A stretch of DNA of 39,619 bases from Prevotella sp. (GCA_016281815.1 JAEEJK010000097.1:1-39619), one strand, 5' to 3'; positions 7,517 to 16,365 are shown, counted from the first letter of the stretch. A program made the numbers and translations. The notes: generated from the sequence alone by a model not told the origin.

Positions 7517-8635
7517 CTATGAACAGATCAGCGCCTTCATGGTGTCCATCTTATCTTCAGTCTCACTCCACTCCGTCTCCATATTGCTGTCAGGAAGCAG
7601 ACCGCCCCCAGCATAGAGAGAGAAACCGTCTTTGCTGATGCGCATGCAGCGGAGCGACACATACAGTTGGGTTTCCGCCTCGGGGCAGAGTATGCCCATG
7701 AAACCACTGTAATACTCACGGGGAGCAAACTCATTACCGCGGATAAAGTCACGGGCGGCATCCTTGGGCAGGCCACATACAGCGGGTGTGGGATAAAGGA
7801 TATGGAGCAGTTCGCCCAATCTTCCTGGGTCGGCTATGGTGAAGCGGAAATCACTGCGCAGATGTACCAAGTTGCCCGCCCTCATGGTATAGGGACCATC
7901 TTCCTCGATATCCGAAGCCACCTGTTCCAAGCACTCAGTGATATAGGTAGACACAACACGCTGCTCCTCTCTATTCTTGATGCTCCATAAGAACTTGCCT
8001 TCATCATGAGACGACGGTGACGGAGGTTCATCAAACGAAAGTTGCTCGCCGCTCAACCGCATCGTTCCTGCCAGCGACATGGTGGTCCATGTGGTGCCAT
8101 CTCCACCAAGCAACAACTCTGGGGTAGCCACCAACCAGGCACCACAGCGGGGAGCCGCCACCAATGCCACCATCAACCTCGGATAGAGGTGGCAAGCCTT
8201 TACAAACAGTTCGAGCGGATTCATCTCCTTCTCTTTGGGCACATGGCAGCAGCGTGCCAGCACAATCTTCGAAAATTGCCCTGCCAATATCTGTGAGTGG
8301 AAATTGGCGAAATCTATCATATAATGTGATTTCGTGCCACAGACAGCAGACGGCTGCTGTTGGGCAGCAAGAAGGATCTCTTCTGCCTGATTACGCAGTC
8401 CGGCATATTCCGACTCGCTGCCGGGAAGCCAGACCTCAGGAACTGTCTGCACCGACTCATCCGCACTGAGCAGCAGGATGGGATGGGCCTCATCCGGAGT
8501 GAAAGGCGCGACTACAAATCCACTTTGTCCACTGAGGGAAAACACCGAGGAAAACTCCAAGGGTTGTCCAGAGGTTTGCATCACCATCTGGCAATGCTTC
8601 TGATAAGGCAATCTGTATAAAGCAAATGCTGGCAT
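7517..8635 (-). CDS. menF: Isochorismate synthase
   Basis: A chorismate-binding enzyme that moves the hydroxyl of chorismate to give isochorismate, the substrate of MenD. At 372 residues it has the length of MenF/EntC proteins. Visible motifs are the catalytic Lys in SKIVLAR (about residue 123), the LAGTMRL strand, the chorismate-binding stretch LHILYPTPAVCGLPKDAA, the general acid region REYYSGFMG, and the Mg2+-binding C-terminal YAGGGLLPDSNMETEW followed by ETEDKM. The start codon is separated from the stop of the preceding thioesterase gene by one base, so the two are translationally linked. No EntB- or PchB-like partner is present, so a role in menaquinone rather than siderophore synthesis is clear. 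Confidence 0.94.
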   Translation of the reverse strand: MPAFALYRLPYQKHCQMVMQTSGQPLEFSSVFSLSGQSGFVVAPFTPDEAHPILLLSADESVQTVPEVWLPGSESEYAGLRNQAEEILLAAQQQPSAVCGTKSHYMIDFANFHSQILAGQFSKIVLARCCHVPKEKEMNPLELFVKACHLYPRLMVALVAAPRCGAWLVATPELLLGGDGTTWTTMSLAGTMRLSGEQLSFDEPPSPSSHDEGKFLWSIKNREEQRVVSTYITECLEQVASDIEEDGPYTMRAGNLVHLRSDFRFTIADPGRLGELLHILYPTPAVCGLPKDAARDFIRGNEFAPREYYSGFMGILCPEAETQLYVSLRCMRISKDGFSLYAGGGLLPDSNMETEWSETEDKMDTMKALICS

Positions 8636-8636
8636 A

Positions 8637-9059
8637 TCACTTGGATTGATTTTTAGGACTGATTACATAATTGGTCACGGTGACTATGGAAATGAGTTCT
8701 CCTGCCGAATTATTCACCTCGACATTCCACACATGGAGTTTGCGCCCCTTCTGCACCAGATGGGCCAATGCGGTCACCGTATCTCCCTCTTCCACCGCCT
8801 TGACATGGCTGCCACTCACACTGATGCCCACACAGATTTTTCCGGGACAGAGGGCTGAGGAGCCCACACCGGCCACATTCTCTGCAAGGGCAAGAGAGGC
8901 GCCACCGCTGAGAAAGCCAAAGGGCTGACGGTTGCGCTCGTCCACCTTCATGGTGGCCATGCACAGGTCGTCGTCAGGCGTTGAGATGAACTGCATGCCC
9001 AGCGCGGTAGAGAGATTCGGCTGACTTTCTATGATTTTCCTGATATGGTCTACATTCAT
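8637..9059 (-). CDS. menI: Hotdog-fold thioesterase, probable DHNA-CoA hydrolase
   Basis: A 140-residue PaaI-type hotdog protein. The substrate-binding turn and helix read QPFGFLSGGASLALAE, with the Glu expected to activate water, and the long central strand reads SGSHVKAVEEGDTVTALA. It is the first gene of the men operon, and the pathway needs a hydrolase that releases DHNA from DHNA-CoA after MenB; no other candidate is present. The assignment as MenI therefore rests on fold plus position. The alternative is a general phenylacetyl-CoA-type thioesterase. The promoter at 9103-9132 lies 44 bases upstream. Confidence 0.8.
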   Translation of the reverse strand: MNVDHIRKIIESQPNLSTALGMQFISTPDDDLCMATMKVDERNRQPFGFLSGGASLALAENVAGVGSSALCPGKICVGISVSGSHVKAVEEGDTVTALAHLVQKGRKLHVWNVEVNNSAGELISIVTVTNYVISPKNQSK

Positions 9060-9102
9060 TGCATTAGAGTTGGTTCTGTAAATGAACTGTGTTTAGTCAG
9101 GG

Positions 9103-9132
9103 CAAAATTACAAATTTATTTTCAACCACCAA
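9103..9132 (-). promoter_or_regulatory. Promoter of the men operon
   Basis: On the minus strand: TTG at 9132-9130, a 19-base spacer, then TAATTTTG at 9110-9103, an exact TAnnTTTG with the preferred spacing. It is divergent from the lysS promoter. Confidence 0.75.
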
Positions 9133-9204
9133 TCCATCACCTATGAAAAACAATGCTCCTTGATGAAAAATAGAAAAAAGGTGTGCCACTTCATAAAAAT
9201 TTAG

Positions 9205-9212
9205 TAAATTTG
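9205..9212 (+). promoter_or_regulatory. -7 element (TAAATTTG) for lysS-gpsA
   Basis: Exact TAnnTTTG, 33 bases before the lysS ATG. No convincing -33 TTG at the usual spacing. Confidence 0.6.
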
Positions 9213-9245
9213 CACCGCTAACAGCATTTTTATCTTATATCAGCA

Positions 9246-10976
9246 ATGAACGTATTAGAACTTAGCGAACAAGAGATAGGCAGACGACAGAGTCTGCAGG
9301 AACTGCGGTCATTGGGCATCGACCCTTATCCCGCCGCAGAATTTCCCACCAACGCTTTCTCCACAGACATCCGTACACAATTCAAAGACGAGGATGAACC
9401 TCGCCAAGTGGTCATCGCCGGCCGCATGATGAGCCGTCGTGTGATGGGTAAGGCCAGTTTTGTGGAACTGCAGGACAGCAAGGGACGTATCCAAGTATAT
9501 ATCACCCGCGACGACATCTGTCCGGAAGAGGACAAGACGCTCTACAACACCGTGTTCAAGAAGTTGCTCGACATCGGCGACTTCATCGGTGTGAAGGGAT
9601 TCGTGTTCCGCACCCAGACAGGAGAGATCAGCGTGCATGCGCAGGAACTGAAACTCCTCTCAAAAAGCCTGAAGCCGCTCCCCATCGTGAAATACAAAGA
9701 CGGTGTGGCCTACGACAAGTTTGATGATCCCGAACTCCGTTACCGCCAGCGTTATGTCGACTTGGTGGTGAACGAAGGTGTGAAGGAGACCTTTGAGCAA
9801 CGGGCCACAGTCATCCGCACCATGCGGCGCGTGCTCGATGAGGCAGGCTACACCGAGGTGGAGACGCCAACCCTGCAGTCGATTGCCGGAGGTGCCAGTG
9901 CCCGTCCCTTCATCACCCACTTCAATGCCCTCGACCAGGATATGTATATGCGCATTGCCACCGAACTCTACCTCAAACGCCTCATCGTGGGCGGTTTTGA
10001 GGGTGTCTACGAAATCGGCAAGAACTTCCGCAACGAGGGCATGGACCGCAATCACAACCCAGAGTTCACTTGTATGGAACTTTATGTGCAATACAAGGAC
10101 TACAACTGGATGATGTCGTTCACAGAGCACCTGCTGGAAACCATCTGCATCGCTGTGAATGGCAGCACTGAGCGCGAGATCGACGGCAACATCGTTTCTT
10201 TCAAGGCACCCTACCGCCGTCTTCCCATCCTTGATGCCATCAAGGAAAAGACCGGCTATGACCTGAACGGCATGGATGAGGACGCCATCCGCGAGGTGGC
10301 AAAGAAACTGAATATAGAGGTGGACGAGACCATGGGCAAGGGCAAACTCATCGACGAGATCTTTGGTGAGACCTGCGAGGGCAGTTTCATCCAACCCACG
10401 TTCATCACCGACTATCCCGTGGAGATGTCGCCCCTGACCAAGATGCACCGGTCCAAACCCGGACTGACTGAGCGTTTCGAACTGATGGTCAACGGCAAGG
10501 AACTCGCCAATGCCTACTCTGAACTTAACGACCCCCTTGACCAGGAAGAGCGGTTCAAGGAGCAGATGCGCCTCGCCGACAAAGGCGACGATGAGGCCAT
10601 GATCATTGACCAGGACTTCCTGCGCGCCCTTCAGTACGGCATGCCTCCCACGAGCGGCATCGGCATCGGCATCGACCGTCTGGTGATGCTGATGACAGGT
10701 AAGACCTACATTCAGGAAGTGCTGTTCTTCCCACAGATGCGCCCGGAGAAGAAAGCACCCCGCAGCAGCGTGGCAGAATGGGCTGCCATTGGTGTGCCCG
10801 AGCAATGGGTGCCCGTACTCAACAAATGCGGATATTACCTCATCGGCGACATCCGTGAAGTCAATCCCCAGAAGTTGCAGATGGATGTCTGCGGCATCAA
10901 CAAGAAATACAAACTGGGCTACGACAACCCCAAGGTGGATGAGTTTGCGAAATGGATAGAGGCTGCGGGAAGATAG
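9246..10976 (+). CDS. lysS: Lysyl-tRNA synthetase (class II)
   Basis: Attaches lysine to tRNA-Lys in the cytoplasm. The 576-residue protein has the N-terminal OB-fold anticodon-binding domain (IAGRMMSRRVMGKASFVELQ), class II motif 2 in FRNEGMDRNHNPEFTCMELY, and motif 3 in GIGIGIDRLVMLM. Beyond the catalytic core, about 70 extra residues (from KKAPRSSVAEWAAIG to the end) form a C-terminal extension that E. coli LysS (about 505 residues) lacks; Bacteroidetes enzymes commonly have it. The downstream gpsA start overlaps the lysS 3' end by 25 bases, so both are probably on one mRNA. Confidence 0.97.
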   Translation: MNVLELSEQEIGRRQSLQELRSLGIDPYPAAEFPTNAFSTDIRTQFKDEDEPRQVVIAGRMMSRRVMGKASFVELQDSKGRIQVYITRDDICPEEDKTLYNTVFKKLLDIGDFIGVKGFVFRTQTGEISVHAQELKLLSKSLKPLPIVKYKDGVAYDKFDDPELRYRQRYVDLVVNEGVKETFEQRATVIRTMRRVLDEAGYTEVETPTLQSIAGGASARPFITHFNALDQDMYMRIATELYLKRLIVGGFEGVYEIGKNFRNEGMDRNHNPEFTCMELYVQYKDYNWMMSFTEHLLETICIAVNGSTEREIDGNIVSFKAPYRRLPILDAIKEKTGYDLNGMDEDAIREVAKKLNIEVDETMGKGKLIDEIFGETCEGSFIQPTFITDYPVEMSPLTKMHRSKPGLTERFELMVNGKELANAYSELNDPLDQEERFKEQMRLADKGDDEAMIIDQDFLRALQYGMPPTSGIGIGIDRLVMLMTGKTYIQEVLFFPQMRPEKKAPRSSVAEWAAIGVPEQWVPVLNKCGYYLIGDIREVNPQKLQMDVCGINKKYKLGYDNPKVDEFAKWIEAAGR

Positions 10977-11950
10977 CAATCATCGGTGGCGGCAGTTGGG
11001 CAACAGCGATAGCCAAGATTGTGGTGGGCCACACCCATCACATCGGCTGGTATATGCGGCGTGATGACAGGATCGCTGATTTCCGCCGCATGGGGCACAA
11101 CCCTGCCTACCTGACGAGTGTCCATTTCGACACCGATGAGATTTTCTTCTCGAGCGACATCAACAAGGTCGTGGAACTCTACGATACATTGGTGTTCGTC
11201 ACCCCGTCTCCCTATCTGAAAAACCACCTGAAAAAACTGAGGACACGCATCCGCGACAAGTTCATCGTCACCGCCATCAAGGGCATCGTGCCGGATGAGA
11301 ACCTCGTGTGCTCGGAGTATTTTCATGAGGTATACGACGTGCCCTATGAGAACCTCGCTTGTATCGGCGGACCCTCTCACGCCGAGGAAGTGGCGCTGGA
11401 GCGCCTGTCCTACCTCACGGTGGGCTGCGCCGACACCGACAAGGCGAAAGCCTTCACCGAGGTGCTCGCCAGCAATTACATCAAGACCAAAACGAGCAGC
11501 GACGTGGTGGGCATCGAATATTCCTCCGTGCTCAAGAATGTCTATGCCATCGCAGCAGGCATCTGCAGCGGACTGAAATATGGTGACAACTTCCTGGCGG
11601 TGCTGCTCTCCAATGCCGTTCAGGAAATGTCACGCTTCCTCAGTGTCATCAGTCCGCTCGAGCGCAATGTCTACGACTCTGTCTATCTGGGCGACCTGCT
11701 GGTCACGGGTTACTCCAACTTCTCCCGCAACCGCGTCTTCGGAACCATGATCGGCAAGGGCTACAGCGTGAAGAGCGCACAGATCGAGATGGAAATGATT
11801 GCGGAGGGATTCTTCGGCACCAAGTGCATGAAGGAAATCAACCGGCGGATGCATGTCAACATGCCCATCCTCGATGCCGTCTACAACATCCTCTATGAGC
11901 GCATCTCACCACAGATAGAAATCAAACTCCTCACCGACAGTTTCAGATAA
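10952..11950 (+). CDS. gpsA: Glycerol-3-phosphate dehydrogenase (NAD(P)+)
   Basis: Reduces dihydroxyacetone phosphate to sn-glycerol 3-phosphate for phospholipid synthesis. The 332-residue protein opens with the Rossmann dinucleotide loop IAIIGGGSWATAIAK, has FVTPSPYLKNHL and the TAIKGIVP turn, the catalytic Lys region SSVLKNVYAIAAGICSGL, and the conserved AGYSNFSRN-like segment here written VTGYSNFSRNRVFG. The start ATG lies inside the 3' end of lysS in another frame; no later start would preserve the first strand of the Rossmann fold. A nonamer tandem repeat follows the stop and leads to pgi. Confidence 0.93.
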   Translation: MDRGCGKIAIIGGGSWATAIAKIVVGHTHHIGWYMRRDDRIADFRRMGHNPAYLTSVHFDTDEIFFSSDINKVVELYDTLVFVTPSPYLKNHLKKLRTRIRDKFIVTAIKGIVPDENLVCSEYFHEVYDVPYENLACIGGPSHAEEVALERLSYLTVGCADTDKAKAFTEVLASNYIKTKTSSDVVGIEYSSVLKNVYAIAAGICSGLKYGDNFLAVLLSNAVQEMSRFLSVISPLERNVYDSVYLGDLLVTGYSNFSRNRVFGTMIGKGYSVKSAQIEMEMIAEGFFGTKCMKEINRRMHVNMPILDAVYNILYERISPQIEIKLLTDSFR

Positions 11951-11967
11951 AACTGGATCATCCAAAA

Positions 11968-12021
11968 ATCTAGAATATCTAGAGCATCTAGATTATCTAG
12001 AATATCTAGAACAACTAGAAT
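11968..12021. repeat. Nonanucleotide tandem repeat ATCTAGAAT (6 units)
   Basis: Six 9-base units of ATCTAGAAT with variation in the last two or three bases, and AACTAGAAT as the sixth. Every unit contains CTAG, usually as TCTAGA. It lies in the 110-base gap between gpsA and pgi, 39 bases before the pgi ATG. Unlike most arrays in the window, its period is 9, a multiple of three. Confidence 0.95.
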
Positions 12022-12060
12022 AACTCTAAAAAAACAAGCAATATCTATTAAAATCAAAAA

Positions 12061-13416
12061 ATGAAGAACATCAGTCTAAATCTTACGAAAGCCGCCCAAT
12101 TCCTCAGCGAGGGCGCAGTGAAAGCATTTGAGCCACAAGTGAAAGCCGCACAGGAAGCCCTTGAGGCAGGAACCTGCCCAGGCAACGATTTCCTCGGATG
12201 GCTCCACCTGCCGTCATCCATCACACCCGAGTTCCTCGACGAGGTGCAAGCCACAGCAGAAGTGCTGAAAGCCAATTGCGAAGCAGTGGTGGTGGCTGGT
12301 ATCGGAGGCAGTTACCTCGGTGCCAAGGCCGTGATAGAAGCCCTGAGCAACTCCTTCGCCTGGCTGGTGGGTGACAAGAGCAACCCCACCATCCTCTTTG
12401 CTGGCAACAACATCGGCGAAGACTATCTCTCTGAACTTACCGAATATCTGAAAGGCAAGAAATTCGGCGTCATCAATATCTCCAAGTCTGGCACCACCAC
12501 AGAGACTGCCCTCACCTTCCGTCTGCTGAAGAAGCAGTGTGAGGAACAGATGGGCAAGGACATGGCCCGCAAAGTGATCGTGGCAGTGACAGATGCCAAG
12601 CGCGGAGCAGCCCGCACCTGCGCCGACAAGGAAGGTTACAAGAGTTTTGTCATCCCCGACAATGTGGGAGGACGTTTCTCCGTGCTCACCCCAGTGGGAC
12701 TGTTGCCCATCGCCTGTGCTGGTTTCGACATCCGTCAGTTGGTGGCTGGTGCCGCAGAAATGGAGAAGGTATGCGGCAAGGACACTCCCTTCGATGAGAA
12801 TCCTGCTGCCCAGTATGCCGCCATCCGCAACGGACTTTATCAGGCTGGGAAGAAAATTGAGATCATGGTCAACTACCAACCCAAACTCCATTTCATGAGC
12901 GAGTGGTGGAAACAACTCTATGGTGAGAGTGAGGGCAAGGACAAGAAAGGCATCTTCCCCGCTTCATGCGATTTCACTACCGACCTGCACTCCATGGGCC
13001 AATGGATTCAGGACGGAGAGCGCACCATCTTCGAGACGGTCATCAGCATCGAGCAGCCCAACCGCACCCTGCTGTTCCCCCATGACGAAGAGAACCTCGA
13101 CGGACTCAACTTCCTGGCAGGGAAACGTGTTGATGAGGTGAACAAGATGGCAGAACTCGGCACCCGCCTGGCTCATGTCGACGGAGGTGTGCCCAATATC
13201 CGCATCGCTGTCCCCGTGCTCAACGAATACTATATCGGACAACTCATCTACTTCTTCGAGATTGCCTGCGGCATCAGCGGCAATGTGTTGGGTGTCAACC
13301 CGTTCAACCAGCCTGGTGTGGAGGCATACAAGAAAAACATGTTTGCCCTGCTCGACAAACCCGGCTATGAGGCCGACAGCAAGGCCATCAAGGAGCGCAT
13401 CGCCTCAGAAGCATGA
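12061..13416 (+). CDS. pgi: Glucose-6-phosphate isomerase
   Basis: Interconverts glucose 6-phosphate and fructose 6-phosphate in glycolysis and gluconeogenesis. The 451-residue protein is of the shorter bacterial type. Sugar-phosphate binding and catalytic segments are visible: [53 protein letters not shown], and near the end [18 protein letters not shown] with the catalytic Gln and Lys. The last four bases (ATGA) are shared with the start of the HAD gene, so translation is coupled. Confidence 0.96.
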   Translation: MKNISLNLTKAAQFLSEGAVKAFEPQVKAAQEALEAGTCPGNDFLGWLHLPSSITPEFLDEVQATAEVLKANCEAVVVAGIGGSYLGAKAVIEALSNSFAWLVGDKSNPTILFAGNNIGEDYLSELTEYLKGKKFGVINISKSGTTTETALTFRLLKKQCEEQMGKDMARKVIVAVTDAKRGAARTCADKEGYKSFVIPDNVGGRFSVLTPVGLLPIACAGFDIRQLVAGAAEMEKVCGKDTPFDENPAAQYAAIRNGLYQAGKKIEIMVNYQPKLHFMSEWWKQLYGESEGKDKKGIFPASCDFTTDLHSMGQWIQDGERTIFETVISIEQPNRTLLFPHDEENLDGLNFLAGKRVDEVNKMAELGTRLAHVDGGVPNIRIAVPVLNEYYIGQLIYFFEIACGISGNVLGVNPFNQPGVEAYKKNMFALLDKPGYEADSKAIKERIASEA

Positions 13417-14138
13417 CGGACATCAGCGCTGCTATCAACAAATACCTTGACAGACACGGCTTCGGGAGTTTTGCTCCCAAAGCCGTGCTCTTCGACATGG
13501 ACGGGGTCATCTACGACTCCATGCCATTTCATGCCAATGCATGGGAGAAGAGCATGACCGAGCAAGGCATACACATGACACGTGCAGATGCCTATCTGTA
13601 TGAGGGCATGCGTGGCGTGGAAACCATCAAGAAATTGTTCAAGGACCAGAAAGGCATCATCATCTCCGACGAGGAATCGGAGTATTACTACGCCATCAAG
13701 TCGCAGTATTTTGCCGATCAGGGATATGCTCCCAAAATGGCTGGCGTGGAAACACTCATGCGTCAACTGAAGGAGTGGGGACTCACCCTCTGTGTAGTGA
13801 CAGGGAGTGGACAAAAGACCCTGCTCGACCGTCTGGAGGGCGACTTCCCCGGGCTGCTCCACCGCGAACTGATGGTGACGAGCCACGATGTGTCGCACGG
13901 AAAACCGGCTCCTGACCCCTACCTGATGGGATTGGAGAAATGTGGCGTCCAGCCGTGGGAGGCTATTGTCGTGGAGAACGCTCCCATGGGAGTGAAAGCC
14001 GCACTGGCAGCCCGCATTTTCACCGTGGCAGTGAACACAGGACCTTTGCCCGACAGCATGCTGTGGGAAGCAGGGGCCTCTCTCGTCGAGCACAGCATGG
14101 ATGATTTTCGCCAGCATCTTCTGGCGTGGCACGATTGA
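13413..14138 (+). CDS. HAD-superfamily phosphatase (beta-phosphoglucomutase-like)
   Basis: A 241-residue HAD subfamily IA protein. Motif I is [15 protein letters not shown] with both catalytic Asp residues, followed by an alpha-helical cap; motif II is CVVTGSGQ; the motif III Lys is in [13 protein letters not shown]; motif IV is [15 protein letters not shown]. These mark a Mg2+-dependent phosphotransferase. The Met after motif I and the cap resemble sugar-phosphate phosphatases and beta-phosphoglucomutases. Coupling to pgi (4-base overlap) suggests a hexose-phosphate substrate, but this cannot be fixed from sequence. The stop TGA is part of the first GATTGAG unit of the repeat cassette that follows. 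Confidence 0.85.
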   Translation: MTDISAAINKYLDRHGFGSFAPKAVLFDMDGVIYDSMPFHANAWEKSMTEQGIHMTRADAYLYEGMRGVETIKKLFKDQKGIIISDEESEYYYAIKSQYFADQGYAPKMAGVETLMRQLKEWGLTLCVVTGSGQKTLLDRLEGDFPGLLHRELMVTSHDVSHGKPAPDPYLMGLEKCGVQPWEAIVVENAPMGVKAALAARIFTVAVNTGPLPDSMLWEAGASLVEHSMDDFRQHLLAWHD

Positions 14139-14403
14139 GGATTAAGAATTAAGAATTAAGAATTGAGAATTGAGAATTAAGGATTGAGGATTAAGAATTA
14201 AGAATTATGATTACCATTGCTTGTCGTGTTCTGTATGTCGCTGTGCCACAGTGACCCTTGCTATGATCTACCCCGACATGCAAATCATATGTCTAAACTC
14301 CTAATCTCCTAAACTTCTAAACTCCTAAACTCCAACTCTCCTAAACTCCTAATCTCCTAATCTCCTAAACTCCTAAACTCCAAAACTCCTAAACTCCCCA
14401 AAA
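14133..14403 (+). repeat. Intergenic stop-to-start cassette, copy B (HAD-mnmA)
   Basis: In order: eleven heptads of GATTGAG/AATTAAG type at 14133-14209, the first containing the HAD stop codon; ATTACC and a core with the hairpin GTCGCTGT-GCC-ACAGTGAC (14237-14255); an AT-rich stretch to 14293; thirteen octads of TAAACTCC type at 14294-14397; then CCAAAA and the mnmA ATG at 14404. This is the same order and orientation relative to transcription as copy A at 4681-4906. The hairpin has one G-C pair of copy A replaced by a G-U pair, so pairing is kept. Confidence 0.85.
14294..14397. repeat. Octanucleotide tandem repeat TAAACTCC (13 units) in the mnmA leader
   Basis: Thirteen 8-base units, eight of them at or close to TAAACTCC and others TAATCTCC, TAAACTTC, AACTCTCC or AAAACTCC. 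It ends 6 bases before the mnmA ATG and so occupies the place of a ribosome-binding site. It forms the 3' half of cassette copy B. Confidence 0.95.
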
Positions 14404-15501
14404 ATGAACTTTGACCTGCTAAGAGATAAGAGAATAGCCCTGCTGCTTTCCGGAGGAGTGGACAGTGCCGTGGTGCTGCATGAATTATGCAGCAATGGCC
14501 TGCATCCCGACTGTTTCTACATCAAAATCGGCCCGGAGGAAGACGAGGAATGGGACTGCTCCTCCGAGGAGGATATGGAGATGGCGACAGCCCTCGCCGC
14601 ACGTTATTCGTGCAGGCTCAGCGTGGTGGATTGCCATCATGAGTATTGGGACAAGGTGACGCGCTATACCATGGACAAGGTGCGAGCCGGACTGACACCC
14701 AACCCCGATGTGATGTGCAACCGCCTCATCAAGTTCGGTGCCTTTGATGAGAAGCGTGGCCATGAGTATGACCTCATCGCCACCGGACACTACGCACAGA
14801 CAGAGATGGAGAATGGCAAGAAATGGTTGTGTACCAGTCCCGATCCAGTGAAAGACCAGACTGACTTTCTCGCACAAATTGAGGGTTGGCAGTTGCAAAA
14901 AGCACTGTTTCCCATCGGACACTATATGAAGGAGGAAGTAAGGCAGATAGCAGAGCGCGAACATCTGATCAATGCACGTCGGAAAGACTCTCAGGGCATT
15001 TGCTTTCTCGGCAAAATCAATTACAACGAATACATCCGCCGATATTTGGGCGACAACCCCGGTGATGTGGTGGAACTGGAGACTGGCAAGCGAATCGGAC
15101 AGCACAAGGGACTCTGGTACCACACTATCGGACAGCGCCACGGCCTCGGCTTCGGTGGTGGCCCTTGGTTTGTCGTACGCAAAGACATCGCCGGCAATGT
15201 GCTCTATGTGAGCAAAGGCTATGAACCCCGCACGGCCTACCGCGATACTTTCGCTGTCCATGCCTTCCATTTCCTCACCGAGGAGGTGGAGATGACTGAG
15301 GTGACATTCAAGATAAGGCACACTCCTGAGTTCCATACCGCCAGAATGGAAAAGACGGGCGATGGGTGCTATATTGTCCGTTCCGACGAGATGCTGCACG
15401 GAGTGGCACCGGGGCAGTTCTGTGTCATCTACGACCGCCAACACCACCGCTGCTATGGTTCGGGAGAGATTGCCCAGGAGGAATGGCCCCAACAGAAATA
15501 G
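14404..15501 (+). CDS. mnmA: tRNA-specific 2-thiouridylase
   Basis: Thiolates position 2 of the wobble uridine in tRNA Lys, Glu and Gln, using ATP and a sulfur relay. The 365-residue protein begins with the PP-loop LLLSGGVDSAVVLHEL. The first catalytic Cys is in NPDVMCNRLIKFGAF, preceded by GLTPNPD, and the second in DSQGICFLGKINY. The C-terminal tRNA-binding segments include GLWYHTIGQRHGLGFGGG. The length matches the family. The ATG directly follows an octad repeat, so there is no recognisable Shine-Dalgarno. Some Bacteroidetes carry two mnmA copies; only one is in this window. Confidence 0.94.
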   Translation: MNFDLLRDKRIALLLSGGVDSAVVLHELCSNGLHPDCFYIKIGPEEDEEWDCSSEEDMEMATALAARYSCRLSVVDCHHEYWDKVTRYTMDKVRAGLTPNPDVMCNRLIKFGAFDEKRGHEYDLIATGHYAQTEMENGKKWLCTSPDPVKDQTDFLAQIEGWQLQKALFPIGHYMKEEVRQIAEREHLINARRKDSQGICFLGKINYNEYIRRYLGDNPGDVVELETGKRIGQHKGLWYHTIGQRHGLGFGGGPWFVVRKDIAGNVLYVSKGYEPRTAYRDTFAVHAFHFLTEEVEMTEVTFKIRHTPEFHTARMEKTGDGCYIVRSDEMLHGVAPGQFCVIYDRQHHRCYGSGEIAQEEWPQQK

Positions 15502-15557
15502 GGTTTTTCCCCCTTAAAGATAGGGAAATACAAGAGGAGGATGTAAAAAATGCTGCT

Positions 15558-15565
15558 TATCTTTG
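15558..15565 (+). promoter_or_regulatory. -7 element (TATCTTTG) for the outer-membrane barrel gene
   Basis: Exact TAnnTTTG, 50 bases before the ATG at 15616; no clear -33 TTG. Confidence 0.6.
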
Positions 15566-15615
15566 CATCATAAGAGAGTATCAACCTGTTTTTTCACACC
15601 AAAAGACAACACATT

Positions 15616-16323
15616 ATGAAAAAGATGACATTCATAGCAGCACTGCTCTGCATCCTCGCTGCCATCCCGGCAAGCGCACAGCGTCCCAGAGGTCGCTATA
15701 CCCCTCCGGCTCCGAGAACAAGAACAAGTTATTCAGCACACCGCAGCACATACGGCAGAAGTTATGGCTATGTGCCCAATACCTACTTCGGCCTTCGTTT
15801 CGGCCTTTCAGCCTCTCATGTCAGCAGTGATGCCCCCGACCTGAGTTCCAACAGCAGCAAATCAGGACTCGATGTAGGAGCCGTGGTGGGTATTCAGATG
15901 GCACCGCAGATGCCGCTGTTCTTTGAGACCGGCCTGCTCTATGTAGAAAAAGGTGGAAAGGGGAAATTTGACAGCAACAAGTTCTCTTACGGCCTCAACT
16001 ATCTGGAAGTGCCCTTGGTGCTGAAATATTCTGCATACGTAGCACCCGCCACTGCCGTGGAACCCTTTATAGGCGGCTATCTCGCCGGAGGCATCAGCGG
16101 TAAGGTGAAGGACTATCGTGACCACGAGGCATTTAATTCGTTCGGCAGCAATGGTGCCAACTTCAAGCGGTTTGATGGTGGAATCCGTGTCGGATGCGGT
16201 CTGGCCTATGAGATGCTGTATGCTGAAATAGGCTATGACTTTGGACTGTCCAACATCGGTGACAATGCCTTCGACGACACCCACAATGGTGCCATGTTCC
16301 TAAACATAGGAATGAACTTTTAA
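15616..16323 (+). CDS. Outer-membrane beta-barrel protein
   Basis: A 235-residue protein with a signal peptide (MKKMTFIAALLCILAAIPASA, cleavage before QRPRG). A short Arg/Pro/Ser/Tyr-rich linker is followed by repeated amphipathic strands ending in the typical C-terminal aromatic (NIGMNF). Segments such as FGLRFGLSASHVSS, LEVPLVLKYSAY and EPFIGGYLAGGISGKV are what is seen in the PorT-like or generic OMP_b-brl family of Bacteroidetes: small 8-10 strand barrels of mostly unknown role. It has its own promoter and converges on the propeller gene; the entire 39-base space between the two stops is heptad repeat. Confidence 0.8.
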   Translation: MKKMTFIAALLCILAAIPASAQRPRGRYTPPAPRTRTSYSAHRSTYGRSYGYVPNTYFGLRFGLSASHVSSDAPDLSSNSSKSGLDVGAVVGIQMAPQMPLFFETGLLYVEKGGKGKFDSNKFSYGLNYLEVPLVLKYSAYVAPATAVEPFIGGYLAGGISGKVKDYRDHEAFNSFGSNGANFKRFDGGIRVGCGLAYEMLYAEIGYDFGLSNIGDNAFDDTHNGAMFLNIGMNF

Positions 16324-16365
16324 AAAATTGAAAATTGAAAATTGAAAATTGAAGATTGAAGATTA
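16324..16365. repeat. Heptanucleotide array AAAATTG filling a convergent stop-to-stop gap
   Basis: Four exact AAAATTG units, one AAGATTG, and a last unit AAGATTA that contains the stop codon of the minus-strand propeller gene. The first unit begins at the base after the barrel gene's TAA, so the gap contains nothing but repeat. Confidence 0.95.

Noticed and set aside
9660..10979. A 439-codon frame on the minus strand opposite lysS
   Set aside because: Antisense shadow of a clear LysS; it has no recognisable domain.
14485..15492. A 335-codon frame on the minus strand opposite mnmA
   Set aside because: Covers the same bases as a well-supported mnmA and shows no motif.
15506..15530. A TTTCCC/GGGAAA hairpin after mnmA as a terminator
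   Set aside because: Only 6 base pairs, an 11-base loop and no T-run after it.
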